Shown here piece after piece: positions 1 through 9,283 of a DNA stretch of 64,000 nt. The notes below the pieces were generated by a model. The model ran no database searches, was not told the origin of the DNA, and worked only from the letters and a program-made list of their open reading frames with translations. The first letter of the stretch is position 1, and the number at the start of each line of letters is the position of its first letter. Origin of the DNA: Sphingomonas_O antarctica (GTDB lineage: Bacteria > Pseudomonadota > Alphaproteobacteria > Sphingomonadales > Sphingomonadaceae); contig NZ_CBCRXM010000002.1 in the NCBI RefSeq assembly GCF_965137005.1, forward strand, positions 124,001-188,000, in the 5' to 3' direction. Both the position numbers and the translations under genes were made by a program.

Positions 1-2
1 CG

Positions 3-203
3 GGCGGCGCGCCGATGCGTGACGCCATGACGCCGGGCAGTGCGGCAATCCTGATCGGTCCCGAAGGCGGTTTCGACGACGGCGAGCGCGACCTGATCCT
101 CGCCCACCCCTCGACTGTGCGGATCAGCCTGGGCCCGCGTATCCTTCGCGCGGATACCGCGGCGGTGGCGGCCGTCGCGGCGTGGCTCGCCCTCACGCAG
201 TAA
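3..203 (+). CDS. rsmE: 16S rRNA m3U1498 methyltransferase RsmE, 3' end only
   Basis: This is the C-terminal 66 residues of a gene that begins before the window. It carries the SAM-binding knot signature IGPEGGF followed by LGPRILRADTA, which is diagnostic of the RsmE family (SPOUT methyltransferases that methylate N3 of U1498 in 16S rRNA). The frame is open to the window edge, so no start can be given. The stop lies 41 bases before gshA on the same strand, so cotranscription is possible. Confidence 0.88.
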   Translation, partial: GGAPMRDAMTPGSAAILIGPEGGFDDGERDLILAHPSTVRISLGPRILRADTAAVAAVAAWLALTQ

Positions 204-244
204 ATCCGCTGGCGAGTTGCAATCGGCAACGCTAGTCGCGCCAC

Positions 245-1615
245 ATGACCACGCGGACCGACACCAGTCCCTCGCCGATGATCGAATCGCGCGACGATTT
301 GATCGCTGCTTTTGCCAAGGGCGAAAAGCCCAAGGATCGCTGGCGCATCGGCACCGAGCATGAGAAATTCGTCTATCGCAAGGCCGATCACCGCGCGCCG
401 TCGTACGACGAACCCGGCGGTATCCGCGATCTGCTCAAAGGTCTCGAGCGGTTTGGCTGGACCCCGGTGTTCGAAGGCGGAAACGTCATCGCGATGACCG
501 GCGCGGACGGCAGCATCAGCCTGGAGCCCGCCGGGCAGTTCGAACTGTCGGGCGCGCCGGTCGACAATCTGCATGAAACTTGCGCGGAGGCCGGACGCCA
601 TCTGGCGCAGGTACAGGAAGTCGGCGACGAACTCGGCATCGGGTTTCTGGGGCTCGGATTGTGGCCCGACAAGACGCGCGCCGAACTGCCGATCATGCCC
701 AAGGGGCGCTATGCGATCATGCTGCGGCATATGCCGCGCGTCGGGTCGATGGGCCTCGACATGATGCTGCGCACCTGCACCATCCAGACCAACCTCGATT
801 ATGCGACCGAAGCGGATATGGTGCAGAAATTCCGCACCAGCCTCGCGCTGCAACCCTTGGCGACCGCATTGTTCGCCAATTCGCCGTTCCTCGAGGGCAA
901 GCCGAACGGCTTTCTCAGCTATCGGTCGCACATCTGGACCGACACCGATCCGCATCGCACAGGCATGTTGCCGTTCGTATTTGAGGATGGCTTCGGGTAC
1001 GAACGCTACGCCGATTACATGCTCGACGTGCCGATGTATTTCGTCTTCCGCGACGGCAAATATATCGACGCCGCAGGACTCAGCTTTCGCGATTTCCTCG
1101 ATGGCAAGCTCAGTGTCCTGCCCGGCGAAAAGCCGACCAAGGCCGATTGGGAAGACCATATGTCGACCGCCTTCCCCGAGGTGCGGCTCAAATCCTTCCT
1201 CGAAATGCGCGGTGCGGATGGCGGGCCGTGGAGCAAAATTTGCGCACTACCGGCGTTGTGGGTCGGGCTGCTTTACGACAGCCACGCGCTCGATGCAGCT
1301 TGGGATCTGGTCAAGAACTGGACCATCGACGAACATCAGGCGTTGCGCGACGCCGTCCCCGCACAGGGGTTGAAAGCAGCGGTTCCCGGTTACGGCTCGC
1401 TCCGCGACCTGGCGCGCGAAGTGCTCGACATCGCCGATGCAGGATTGAAGTCGCGCGCGCGGACCAATGCGATCGGTGAAACCGAACAGGGGTTTCTGCA
1501 GCCGCTGCGCGAAATCGTCTCGACCGGAAAAACCCCCGCCGACATGCTGCTCGATCGCTATGCGAAGGAATGGCACGGCGACCTGTCGAAGATTTACGGC
1601 GCGATGAGCTTTTAA
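245..1615 (+). CDS. gshA: Glutamate--cysteine ligase, plant/alphaproteobacterial type
   Basis: The 456-residue protein catalyses the first step of glutathione synthesis, ATP-dependent gamma-glutamylcysteine formation, in the cytosol. IGTEHEKF near residue 37 and ISLEPAGQFELSGAP near residue 90 are the GCS2-family active-site segments. The length is typical of the plant-like class and shorter than the E. coli class. No clear Shine-Dalgarno precedes the ATG, but the next in-frame starts would cut into the conserved N-terminus. Its 3' end overlaps the convergent herA-like gene by four bases. Confidence 0.93.
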   Translation: MTTRTDTSPSPMIESRDDLIAAFAKGEKPKDRWRIGTEHEKFVYRKADHRAPSYDEPGGIRDLLKGLERFGWTPVFEGGNVIAMTGADGSISLEPAGQFELSGAPVDNLHETCAEAGRHLAQVQEVGDELGIGFLGLGLWPDKTRAELPIMPKGRYAIMLRHMPRVGSMGLDMMLRTCTIQTNLDYATEADMVQKFRTSLALQPLATALFANSPFLEGKPNGFLSYRSHIWTDTDPHRTGMLPFVFEDGFGYERYADYMLDVPMYFVFRDGKYIDAAGLSFRDFLDGKLSVLPGEKPTKADWEDHMSTAFPEVRLKSFLEMRGADGGPWSKICALPALWVGLLYDSHALDAAWDLVKNWTIDEHQALRDAVPAQGLKAAVPGYGSLRDLAREVLDIADAGLKSRARTNAIGETEQGFLQPLREIVSTGKTPADMLLDRYAKEWHGDLSKIYGAMSF

Positions 1616-3291
1616 CGCCCCTGCGACCGCCACCGCTTGATTACCCGCGCGAGGATGTCTTCCTCGCCACCCGCCTGGGTCCACAATTCGGAGAATAGCG
1701 GGTCGTTCGACGCCGGGCGTTTGTGTTCGTCGAGATTGTCGAACGCCACCCGCACCGGCACCGCGACGCCTTCTCCGCACATGATCGCCTCGCGGTTGCG
1801 GAGTGCCGGGATGGTGTCGAGAAACGCGCGCGCACCTTCGGGCATCGCCGCCTTCACGAACGCCTGGTCGCGCTCGTTGTTGAGGCGCATTGCGATGATT
1901 GTGCCGCATTGCGACAGCACACCTTCGGCGAGGTCAGATGGGCGTTGCGTGATCAGCCCGAGGGATACGCCGTATTTGCGGCCTTCCTTGGCGATACGGC
2001 CCAAAATCTTGCCGACCGCCGACACGTGTGCCGTACGTTCGCTGGGGACGTAACGGTGCGCTTCTTCGCACACCAGCAATACGGGGCGCTGCGGTTCGTT
2101 GCGTGACCAGATGGCGTAATCGAACACCAGTCGGCTGAGCACCGCAACCACTACTGACGTGATGTCCGACGGCACGCCCGACACGTCGACGATCGAGATC
2201 GGCTTGCCGTCGCCCGGCAGACGGAAGATGCGCCCGAGGAACGACGCCATGGTGTCGGCGACCAGCATCCCGGAAAACATGAAGCTGTACCGCGGGTCAG
2301 ACTTGATCTCGTCGATCTTGGATTTGAGCCGGATATAGGGCGCGTTGTCGCCGCCCGCTTTGTCGAGCTTGCCCATTTCGGCGACGATGTTCTGCGTCAG
2401 ATCGCTCAGCAGATAGGGGATCGGCGAATCGACGGTAAGTTTGGAAATCCCTTCCGCCACGCGGCTCTTGGCCTTGGCGACGAGCAGGCATTTGGCGAGG
2501 ATGTCGGCATCGCACTGCCGCTCCGCACCCTGGGTGGTCAGGAACACTTCGCAATGTTCCTCGAAATTCATCAACCAATACGGCATGGCGAGGTTCGACA
2601 CGTCGAACAGCGCGCCGTTGGTCCTGAACGCCGCCGAATATTCACCGTGCGGATCGATCATGACGATGTGACCCTGCGGCGCCAGCTCGCAGATACGGTG
2701 CAGGATCAACGCGGCGGCGGTGGATTTGCCGGTGCCGGTTGAGCCGAGCAGCGCGAAATGCTTGCCGAGCATCGCATCGACGAACAACGCGCCGCGGATG
2801 TCGCGGGTCGGATAGACATTGCCGACCTCGATATGCGGCCGGTCGTCGGCCGCGTACATCTGCTTCATATCGTCGCTGGACACCGGGAAGATTTCGGAGC
2901 CCGGCGACGGATAGCGCGTCACGCCACGGCGAAAATTATAGACGCGTCCGGTCAGCCGTTCTTCATCGCCTTCGCCCAGAAAGTCGATATCGCCATAGGT
3001 GTAGCCGGGCGTATCGGGATCGAAGCGCAGCGTCCGCAGATTGGCCATCAGCCAGATTCCGCCGACCTTGACCTTGACCTGGCTGCCGACCTGCCCGCAC
3101 ATCGCCAGACAGGGATCGAGTGCGTGTTCCAGCTGCGCGACGAAGGCCGTGTCGAGCCGGCACTGCGAGGACGAGCCCGAAATCTCGGTAATCTGGCCGA
3201 TCGCGCGGCGTGACAGCGCTGCATCGCCGCCGCCGTCGCGCACCGATTCGGCAGGGCTCGCCGATGTTGGGCCGCCAATATAATCCATCAT
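1612..3291 (-). CDS. HerA-like DNA-translocase ATPase (DUF87 family)
   Basis: The 559-residue protein has an N-terminal beta-rich HAS-barrel-like region (about residues 30-125), a Walker A GSTGTGKS at 183-190 and a Walker B-like LLVCEEAHRY near residue 395. This arrangement fits the HerA/FtsK superfamily of hexameric DNA translocases. In archaea and some bacteria HerA works with the nuclease NurA in end resection, but no NurA, Sir2 or other nuclease partner is visible here, so the role is open. It is the last gene of a leftward run (TauE, TIGR02186, HerA) with a 49-base gap. ATG occurs twice in tandem at the start, and the second (3288) sits better behind GGAG. Confidence 0.8.
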   Translation of the reverse strand: MMDYIGGPTSASPAESVRDGGGDAALSRRAIGQITEISGSSSQCRLDTAFVAQLEHALDPCLAMCGQVGSQVKVKVGGIWLMANLRTLRFDPDTPGYTYGDIDFLGEGDEERLTGRVYNFRRGVTRYPSPGSEIFPVSSDDMKQMYAADDRPHIEVGNVYPTRDIRGALFVDAMLGKHFALLGSTGTGKSTAAALILHRICELAPQGHIVMIDPHGEYSAAFRTNGALFDVSNLAMPYWLMNFEEHCEVFLTTQGAERQCDADILAKCLLVAKAKSRVAEGISKLTVDSPIPYLLSDLTQNIVAEMGKLDKAGGDNAPYIRLKSKIDEIKSDPRYSFMFSGMLVADTMASFLGRIFRLPGDGKPISIVDVSGVPSDITSVVVAVLSRLVFDYAIWSRNEPQRPVLLVCEEAHRYVPSERTAHVSAVGKILGRIAKEGRKYGVSLGLITQRPSDLAEGVLSQCGTIIAMRLNNERDQAFVKAAMPEGARAFLDTIPALRNREAIMCGEGVAVPVRVAFDNLDEHKRPASNDPLFSELWTQAGGEEDILARVIKRWRSQGR

Positions 3292-3340
3292 CGTCTCCGC
3301 ACTCGCCGCCGTGTCTAGCGTCGGGCGGTTAAGGAAGCGG

Positions 3341-4096
3341 TTATGCGCGGCGGGAGAAAACGGCCCCCGCCGCCCAGCCCAGACCGATCGACAGGATCAC
3401 CGCGGCGAGGCCGTAAAGCAGCGGCTGTCGGGCGGCCGCGACGGTGACGAAGCGTTCGAATCCCGATTTGCGAACCTCGATCACGCGTTCGGCGGCGGCA
3501 ACGACCTTGCCATCGCGGATCAGGAACGTCTCGGCGGTGTAGCGCCCGGTCGGCACGCGCGGCGGAATGGTGACGCGGGCGCGATACAGCACGTCCTGGC
3601 TGATCTCCACCGATCCGGGCCGGGCAGTGTAATATTCGCCGCGCCGGCGCAGATCGACGAAGCCACTTTCGAAACGCAGCCGTTCCTCGGGCAACGCGGC
3701 GGTGGCGGGCGACAGCTGGAGGTTGCCCAGACCGAGCTCGTAAATCGCCGCGGTCTTGGCATCGACGATCTGTTTCAGCGGGCGCGACGAGGCGACCGCA
3801 TAGAAGCTCGGCGCGGAACGGAACCGCGCGCTGCCCGCATTGGCCCAGATCAGCCCGGCAAGTTTCTGCTTTTCGCGCACGAGGATCGACTGGCTCGGTC
3901 CCTTGACGACCACCGCCACGTCGATCCGTTCGTCGGGCACGCGCCCTTGCGGATAAAGGATCGCACCGAACAGCAGCAGGTCCGCGCCGGAAAAGCTGGT
4001 GACGATGTCGATCGTGCGCTGCGACACGTCGGGCACCAGGACGGGCTCGCGCGCGCCGATCAGAAGCAACGCGGCGGCGGGCAGAAGCCGCCTCAT
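3341..4096 (-). CDS. TIGR02186 family membrane-anchored protein
   Basis: The 251-residue protein has an N-terminal signal-like segment (LLPAAALLLIG), a beta-rich periplasmic body and a C-terminal hydrophobic helix near residues 225-245 followed by a basic tail. This matches the alphaproteobacterial family TIGR02186, which has no established biochemical function. The ATG overlaps the stop of the TauE-family gene in an ATGA arrangement, so the two are translationally coupled and probably act together. I start it at 4096 because that gives a signal peptide and the 4-base overlap. Confidence 0.75.
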   Translation of the reverse strand: MRRLLPAAALLLIGAREPVLVPDVSQRTIDIVTSFSGADLLLFGAILYPQGRVPDERIDVAVVVKGPSQSILVREKQKLAGLIWANAGSARFRSAPSFYAVASSRPLKQIVDAKTAAIYELGLGNLQLSPATAALPEERLRFESGFVDLRRRGEYYTARPGSVEISQDVLYRARVTIPPRVPTGRYTAETFLIRDGKVVAAAERVIEVRKSGFERFVTVAAARQPLLYGLAAVILSIGLGWAAGAVFSRRA

Positions 4097-5007
4097 CCCG
4101 CGCTGACCGAATAGATTTCGGCGGGGCGAAAGCCGAGGCCGATCGCCAGCCACGCGGCCACCAGCAACACGATCGCGGCCAGGAGCAAGCGAAGATAGTC
4201 GGGCCGAAACTTGTTGGCGAAGCGTGCGCCGAATTGCGCCCCCACGACGCTGCCGATCAGCAGCAAGGCGGCAAGGACGATATCGACCGCATGCGTCGTC
4301 AGCGCATGGACCAACGTCGTCGCGGCGGTGACAAACGTGATCTGAAACAGCGATGTGCCGACGACGACACGCACCGCCATGCCGAGGAGGTAGACCATGG
4401 CGGGAACGAGGATGAACCCGCCGCCAATGCCCAGCAACACCGTCAGCACACCCGTCGCGAACCCGAGCAGCAACGGTGCGAGCGGTGAAATATACAGGCC
4501 AGAGGCGTAGAACCGCCACCGCCACGGCAAGGCCGCGACCAACGGGTGATGGCGACGCTTGGCGGCGGGCAAGGCCTCGCCGCGCCGCTGTGCCATGATC
4601 GACATGATCGCCTCGCGCGCCATCAACCCGCCGATGGTGCCGAGCAGCAGGACATAGATCAGCGCGATGGCGACATCGCCCTGCCCGCTCGCCTGCAGCG
4701 CAGCGAACAGCACCGATCCGGCCAGCGCGCCGAGGATACCGCCCGCGACGAGCATCCCGCCCATATGCAGATCGACGCCGCCGCGCTTGTAATGCGCGAT
4801 CGCGCCGGACACGCTGGCACCCGTCACCTGGCTCGCCGCCGAGGCGGCGGCGACCGTCGGCGGAATGCCGTAAAAGATCAGCAACGGCGTGGTCAGGAAT
4901 CCCCCGCCGACGCCGAACATTCCCGACAACAGCCCGACACCCGCGCCCAACAGCACGATGACCAGCGCATTGACCGACAGGTCCGCGATCGGAAGGTAGA
5001 TATGCAT
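4093..5007 (-). CDS. TauE/SafE family anion permease (sulfite exporter-like)
   Basis: The protein has 304 residues, almost all hydrophobic with eight or so membrane segments. Two internally similar halves each carry the glycine-rich loop typical of the family (GMFGVGGGFLTTPLL near the N-terminus, LLGIGGGFILVPAM in the second half). TauE/SafE proteins export sulfite, sulfoacetate or similar organic anions through the inner membrane. The substrate cannot be read from sequence. It is the first gene of a three-gene leftward unit and is divergent from alaC. The ATG at 5007 is preferred over upstream starts because the membrane topology begins just after it. Confidence 0.85.
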   Translation of the reverse strand: MHIYLPIADLSVNALVIVLLGAGVGLLSGMFGVGGGFLTTPLLIFYGIPPTVAAASAASQVTGASVSGAIAHYKRGGVDLHMGGMLVAGGILGALAGSVLFAALQASGQGDVAIALIYVLLLGTIGGLMAREAIMSIMAQRRGEALPAAKRRHHPLVAALPWRWRFYASGLYISPLAPLLLGFATGVLTVLLGIGGGFILVPAMVYLLGMAVRVVVGTSLFQITFVTAATTLVHALTTHAVDIVLAALLLIGSVVGAQFGARFANKFRPDYLRLLLAAIVLLVAAWLAIGLGFRPAEIYSVSAG

Positions 5008-5089
5008 GACGCCAGAGTGGCGTAACCGAGGCGGCGCGCCCACGCCAGCAATGCTATCGTCAGGCGCGCACTTCGCCTAAGCTGACGCC

Positions 5090-6292
<1,203 letters not shown>

Positions 6293-6294
6293 AT

Positions 6295-6408
6295 GCTTCG
6301 AGACGGGTCTTCGACAAGCTCAGCCCCTCCTCAGCATGAACGGATATTGTGCACTGCCGTTTGCCCTGAGGAGCGACTGAGCGAAGACGAAGGCGCGTCT
6401 CGAAGGGC
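6295..6408. repeat. Intergenic palindromic repeat, family A copy 1
   Basis: The element is bounded by the inverted ends TTCGAGACG (6297-6305) and CGTCTCGAA (6396-6404). Inner complementary blocks read CCTCCTCAG and CTGAGGAG. It fills the whole space between the convergent alaC and the small acidic gene. A second copy with the same ends and inner blocks lies at 12572-12696. It could fold as a long imperfect hairpin and serve as a bidirectional terminator. Confidence 0.8.
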
Positions 6409-6624
6409 CTAAAGCTCGTCCACCTCGTCGACGTCGTCATCGTCGTCGACCAGGTCGTGATCCTCGCCCTCTTCCTCGAGATGCTCCTCGAGCGCCTCCT
6501 GGATCAGATCGAGCTGCTCATAGGTCGCTTCGAATTCGAGCGTCTGGCCGTCATCGTCCTCGATGTGCAGCGTGTAGACGTCGTCCGGCGACTTGGTGAT
6601 CGTAAAACTGTTGAGCGCAGCCAT
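6409..6624 (-). CDS. Small acidic conserved protein of unknown function
   Basis: The 71-residue protein has a small beta-rich N-terminal half (residues 1-40, containing VYTLHIEDDDGQTLEFEA), a glutamate-rich helix and a C-terminal tail made almost entirely of Asp and Glu. GGAG sits eight bases upstream of the ATG, which decides this start over longer in-frame options that overlap rlmN. I recognise no functional family. It is divergent from rlmN, with about 63 bases for both promoters. Confidence 0.7.
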   Translation of the reverse strand: MAALNSFTITKSPDDVYTLHIEDDDGQTLEFEATYEQLDLIQEALEEHLEEEGEDHDLVDDDDDVDEVDEL

Positions 6625-6687
6625 GCATGGTCTCCTTCGAAAAGCGCCAACGCCGTGCGCGCCTTTCGGTTTCGCGTCCAAGGCCCT

Positions 6688-7896
6688 ATGTGGCGATCCA
6701 TGCAGATTCCCGGCCATATCGATCCCTTAGTGACGCCGCGCGTGCAAACGCCGCGTAGCGACGGGCGTGTCGATCTCGTCGGCCTGTCGAAGCCCGCATT
6801 GCGCGCCGCGTTGGAAACCGCCGGGCTTGACGTCAAGGCGGCGAAATTGCGCGCCAAACAGATCTTCCACTGGATCTACAATCGCGGCGTCACCGATTTC
6901 ATGGTGATGACCGACATCGCCAAGGCGCAGCAGCCGTGGCTCGCCGAACGCTTCGTCATCAGCCGCCCCGAAGTGATCGAGGCGCAGGTATCGACCGACG
7001 GCACGCGCAAATGGCTGCTGCGCGGCGCGGGCGGCGAAGACGGCACGCAGGATTACGAGATGGTGTTCATCCCCGACGCCGATCGGGGAACGTTGTGCGT
7101 GTCGAGCCAGGTCGGCTGTACGCTCAACTGCCGCTTCTGCCACACCGGCACGATGCGCCTCGTGCGCAACCTGACCGCAGGGGAGATCGTCGGCCAGGTC
7201 ATGCTCGCGCGCGATTCGCTCGGCGAATGGCCCAGCGCGGCGGAGGGCCGGATGCTCACCAACATCGTCATGATGGGCATGGGCGAGCCGCTGTATAATT
7301 TCGAGAACGTCCGTGACGCGCTGAAAGTGGTGATGGACGGCGACGGCCTCGCGCTCGGCAAGCGCCGCATCACCCTCAGCACGTCGGGTGTCGTGCCGAT
7401 GATGGCGCGCGCGGGGGAAGAAATCGGCGTCAACCTCGCGGTCTCGCTCCACGCGGTGACCAAGGAGGTGCGCGACGAGATCGTCCCGATCAACCGCAAA
7501 TACGGGATCGATGAACTGCTTCAGGCCTGTGCCGACTATCCCGGCACCAACAATGCGCGGCGCATCACTTTCGAATATGTGATGCTGAAGGACAAGAACG
7601 ACAGCGACGACGACGCGCGCGAACTCGTCCGACTGATTCGCCAGTATAACCTTCCCGCCAAGGTCAATCTGATCCCGTTCAACCCTTGGCCCGGCGCAGC
7701 TTACGAATGCTCGACCCCGGAACGCATCAAGTCGTTCAGCGGCATCATCTTCGACGCCGGCATTTCCGCGCCCGTACGCACCCCGCGCGGGCGCGACATC
7801 GACGCCGCGTGCGGCCAGCTGAAGACCGCGGCGGAAAGGAAGACGCGGGCGGAGATGGATAGGCTGGCGGAAGAGAAATTGGCGGCGTTGGGCTGA
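6688..7896 (+). CDS. rlmN: Dual-specificity 23S rRNA/tRNA adenine C2 methyltransferase RlmN
   Basis: This radical SAM enzyme methylates C2 of A2503 in 23S rRNA and A37 in tRNA. The 402-residue protein carries the CX3CX2C cluster (Cys144, Cys148, Cys151 in VGCTLNCRFCHTG), the MGMGEPLYN motif, VSLHAVTKEVRDEIVPINR and a late cysteine in the C-terminal GRDIDAACGQL that fits the methyl-carrying cysteine. Two in-frame ATGs (6688 and 6700) are possible. The first has AAGG four bases upstream, and the second gives an N-terminus MQIPGHIDP. Confidence 0.93.
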   Translation: MWRSMQIPGHIDPLVTPRVQTPRSDGRVDLVGLSKPALRAALETAGLDVKAAKLRAKQIFHWIYNRGVTDFMVMTDIAKAQQPWLAERFVISRPEVIEAQVSTDGTRKWLLRGAGGEDGTQDYEMVFIPDADRGTLCVSSQVGCTLNCRFCHTGTMRLVRNLTAGEIVGQVMLARDSLGEWPSAAEGRMLTNIVMMGMGEPLYNFENVRDALKVVMDGDGLALGKRRITLSTSGVVPMMARAGEEIGVNLAVSLHAVTKEVRDEIVPINRKYGIDELLQACADYPGTNNARRITFEYVMLKDKNDSDDDARELVRLIRQYNLPAKVNLIPFNPWPGAAYECSTPERIKSFSGIIFDAGISAPVRTPRGRDIDAACGQLKTAAERKTRAEMDRLAEEKLAALG

Positions 7897-7903
7897 CACA
7901 AAA

Positions 7904-7927
7904 CGGGCGGGAGTTTCCCCCCGCCCG
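7904..7927. terminator. Hairpin between convergent rlmN and hsp20
   Basis: CGGGCGGG (7904-7911) pairs perfectly with CCCGCCCG (7920-7927) over an eight-base loop, just after the rlmN stop and before the hsp20 stop on the other strand. There is no long T-run on either side, so it may be only a modest or bidirectional terminator. Confidence 0.5.
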
Positions 7928-7952
7928 CATCGTTCAATCATGGCAGCAACAG

Positions 7953-8426
7953 TTAAGCCGCCGCCTTCTCCTCGGCGACGATCTCCAACGCAGGCTGCGT
8001 GCCGCCGATGGCGACCTTGCGCGGCTTCATCGCTTCGGGGATTTCGCGGACCAGGTCGATGGTCAGCAGCCCGTCGGCGAGCGACGCGCCGCGCACCTGG
8101 ACATAGTCGGCGAGTTCGAAACGCCGCTCGAACGCGCGCAGCGCGATGCCGCGATGGACGAAGTTGCGGCCTTCCTCGGCATCCGCCTTCTTGGCGGTGA
8201 CGACCAGCAGATTCTGCTGGGCGGTCAGCTCGATCTCGTCCTGCTTGAAGCCGGCGACGGCGAGCGTGATGCGATAGGCATCCTCGCCCTGCCGCTCGAT
8301 GTCGAAGGGCGGATAATTGTCGGTCACAGTGCCGTTGGCACGCGCGGCACCTTCGAGCACGTCGAACAGACGGTCGAAGCCGATGGCGGAACGGCGATAG
8401 GGGGTAAAGTCGATACGGTCTCGCAT
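7953..8426 (-). CDS. Small heat shock protein, Hsp20/alpha-crystallin family (IbpA-like)
   Basis: The 157-residue ATP-independent holdase chaperone binds unfolding proteins in the cytosol. The N-terminus FTPYRRSAIGFDRLFDVLE and the alpha-crystallin domain (about residues 30-135) with FEIERQ-like YPPFDIERQGEDAYRITLAVAGF are typical of the IbpA/HspD class in proteobacteria. The last residues contain the family IXI-type region only weakly. The 5' leader carries a ROSE-like thermometer and an RpoH-like promoter (separate entries), so control should be by both sigma factor and temperature-dependent translation. Confidence 0.92.
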   Translation of the reverse strand: MRDRIDFTPYRRSAIGFDRLFDVLEGAARANGTVTDNYPPFDIERQGEDAYRITLAVAGFKQDEIELTAQQNLLVVTAKKADAEEGRNFVHRGIALRAFERRFELADYVQVRGASLADGLLTIDLVREIPEAMKPRKVAIGGTQPALEIVAEEKAAA

Positions 8427-8490
8427 TGCCTAGTCCTTTCAAAAGCAACTAACGGTGGCGCGGACCCGCATTCGGCATCCGGCCGATAGC
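8427..8490 (-). promoter_or_regulatory. ROSE-like RNA thermometer in the hsp20 leader
   Basis: The 3'-proximal hairpin of the leader (8450 down to 8432) pairs AGTTG-C-TT with AAGGACT across the loop UUGA. This reproduces the ROSE hallmark: UUGCU opposite the Shine-Dalgarno AGGA, with a bulged C and a G-G mismatch. Upstream in the leader are two more small hairpins (TCGGC/GCCGA and GCG/CGC). ROSE elements block ribosome binding at low temperature and melt on heat shock, and they are known upstream of hsp20 genes in alphaproteobacteria. The base pairing is seen by eye; activity is inference. Confidence 0.72.
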
Positions 8491-8520
8491 GAAATTGGGA
8501 AGCGTTTTGGCGGCTTCAAG
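8491..8520 (-). promoter_or_regulatory. RpoH (sigma-32)-type promoter for hsp20
   Basis: On the minus strand CTTGAA (8520-8515) is followed after 15 bases by CCCAATTT (8499-8492), close to the sigma-32 consensus CTTGAA-N13-15-CCCATNT. Transcription would begin near 8485, giving a leader of about 60 bases that contains exactly the ROSE-like hairpins. Confidence 0.65.
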
Positions 8521-8539
8521 CCCCTCTCAAGCGAAAAAT

Positions 8540-9283
8540 GTGTCGGGCGTCACGGCGATCCTCCTGGCCGGAGAACGGCCGGGGGGCGATCCCTTTGCCG
8601 CGGCCATGGGTGTCGCCGCCAAGGCGCTGATCCAGGTCGGCGGGGTGGCGATGGGCGAGCGGGTCGCCCGCTTGCTGGCGGCGTATCCAGCGGTGGCACG
8701 GGTGCGCGTGTTCGGCGTCCCGGTGCTAACAGAACTCGGCGGCATCGCAGTCGAGCCGAGCGGCGCGAGCATTGCGGCGACGCTGCGTCCGTTGGTCGCC
8801 GCACTGGACGGGCCGCTGCTCGTGACGACCGCAGACCACGCCCTGCTCACGCCGGACATGCTCGACAGCTTCATTGCCGGCGCGCGCGGCAGCGATCTCG
8901 CGGTGGGACTGGTCGAACGACGCATCTTCGCCCCCGCATTTCCCGACAACCGCCGCACTTGGCTGAAATTTCGCGGCGGCGCCTATTCGGGCGCGAACCT
9001 GTTCTGGATCGGCAGCCGCGCCGCACTCCCGCTGATCGAGCGCTGGGCGGCGGTCGAGCAACAGCGCAAGCGCGGCCGCGCGTTGATCGGCGCGTTCGGT
9101 CCGTTGCTCCTCATCGGCGTCGCGACGAGAATCCTCACCATCGACGGCGCGCTGGCACGGCTGGGGCGGCGTTACGGTGCTACCCTCCGCGCGGTCCGCC
9201 TGCCCCAGCCCGAAGCATGCATCGACGTCGACAAGCCCGCCGATCTGGTCCTAGCCGAAGCCATCCTGGCCGCCCGCCCGTGA
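8540..9283 (+). CDS. MobA-like NTP transferase domain protein
   Basis: The 247-residue GT-A-fold nucleotidyltransferase has an N-terminal VTAILLAGERPGGDP loop equivalent to the LLAGG nucleotide-binding loop, a metal-site aspartate in VTTADHALLT near residue 95 and a C-terminal IDVDKPADL typical of sugar- or polyol-nucleotide synthases. The substrate cannot be assigned. It opens a tight three-gene unit, because its stop overlaps the next start (GTGA). The GTG at 8540 is chosen because the fold begins directly after it. A longer TTG start at 8495 would add 15 residues overlapping the hsp20 promoter. Confidence 0.7.
   Translation: MSGVTAILLAGERPGGDPFAAAMGVAAKALIQVGGVAMGERVARLLAAYPAVARVRVFGVPVLTELGGIAVEPSGASIAATLRPLVAALDGPLLVTTADHALLTPDMLDSFIAGARGSDLAVGLVERRIFAPAFPDNRRTWLKFRGGAYSGANLFWIGSRAALPLIERWAAVEQQRKRGRALIGAFGPLLLIGVATRILTIDGALARLGRRYGATLRAVRLPQPEACIDVDKPADLVLAEAILAARP

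Noticed and set aside
6727..8448. Long minus-strand open frame of 573 codons opposite rlmN and hsp20
   Set aside because: It runs antisense to rlmN and out of frame with hsp20, with Arg/Ala/His-rich low-complexity translation typical of shadows in high-GC DNA.
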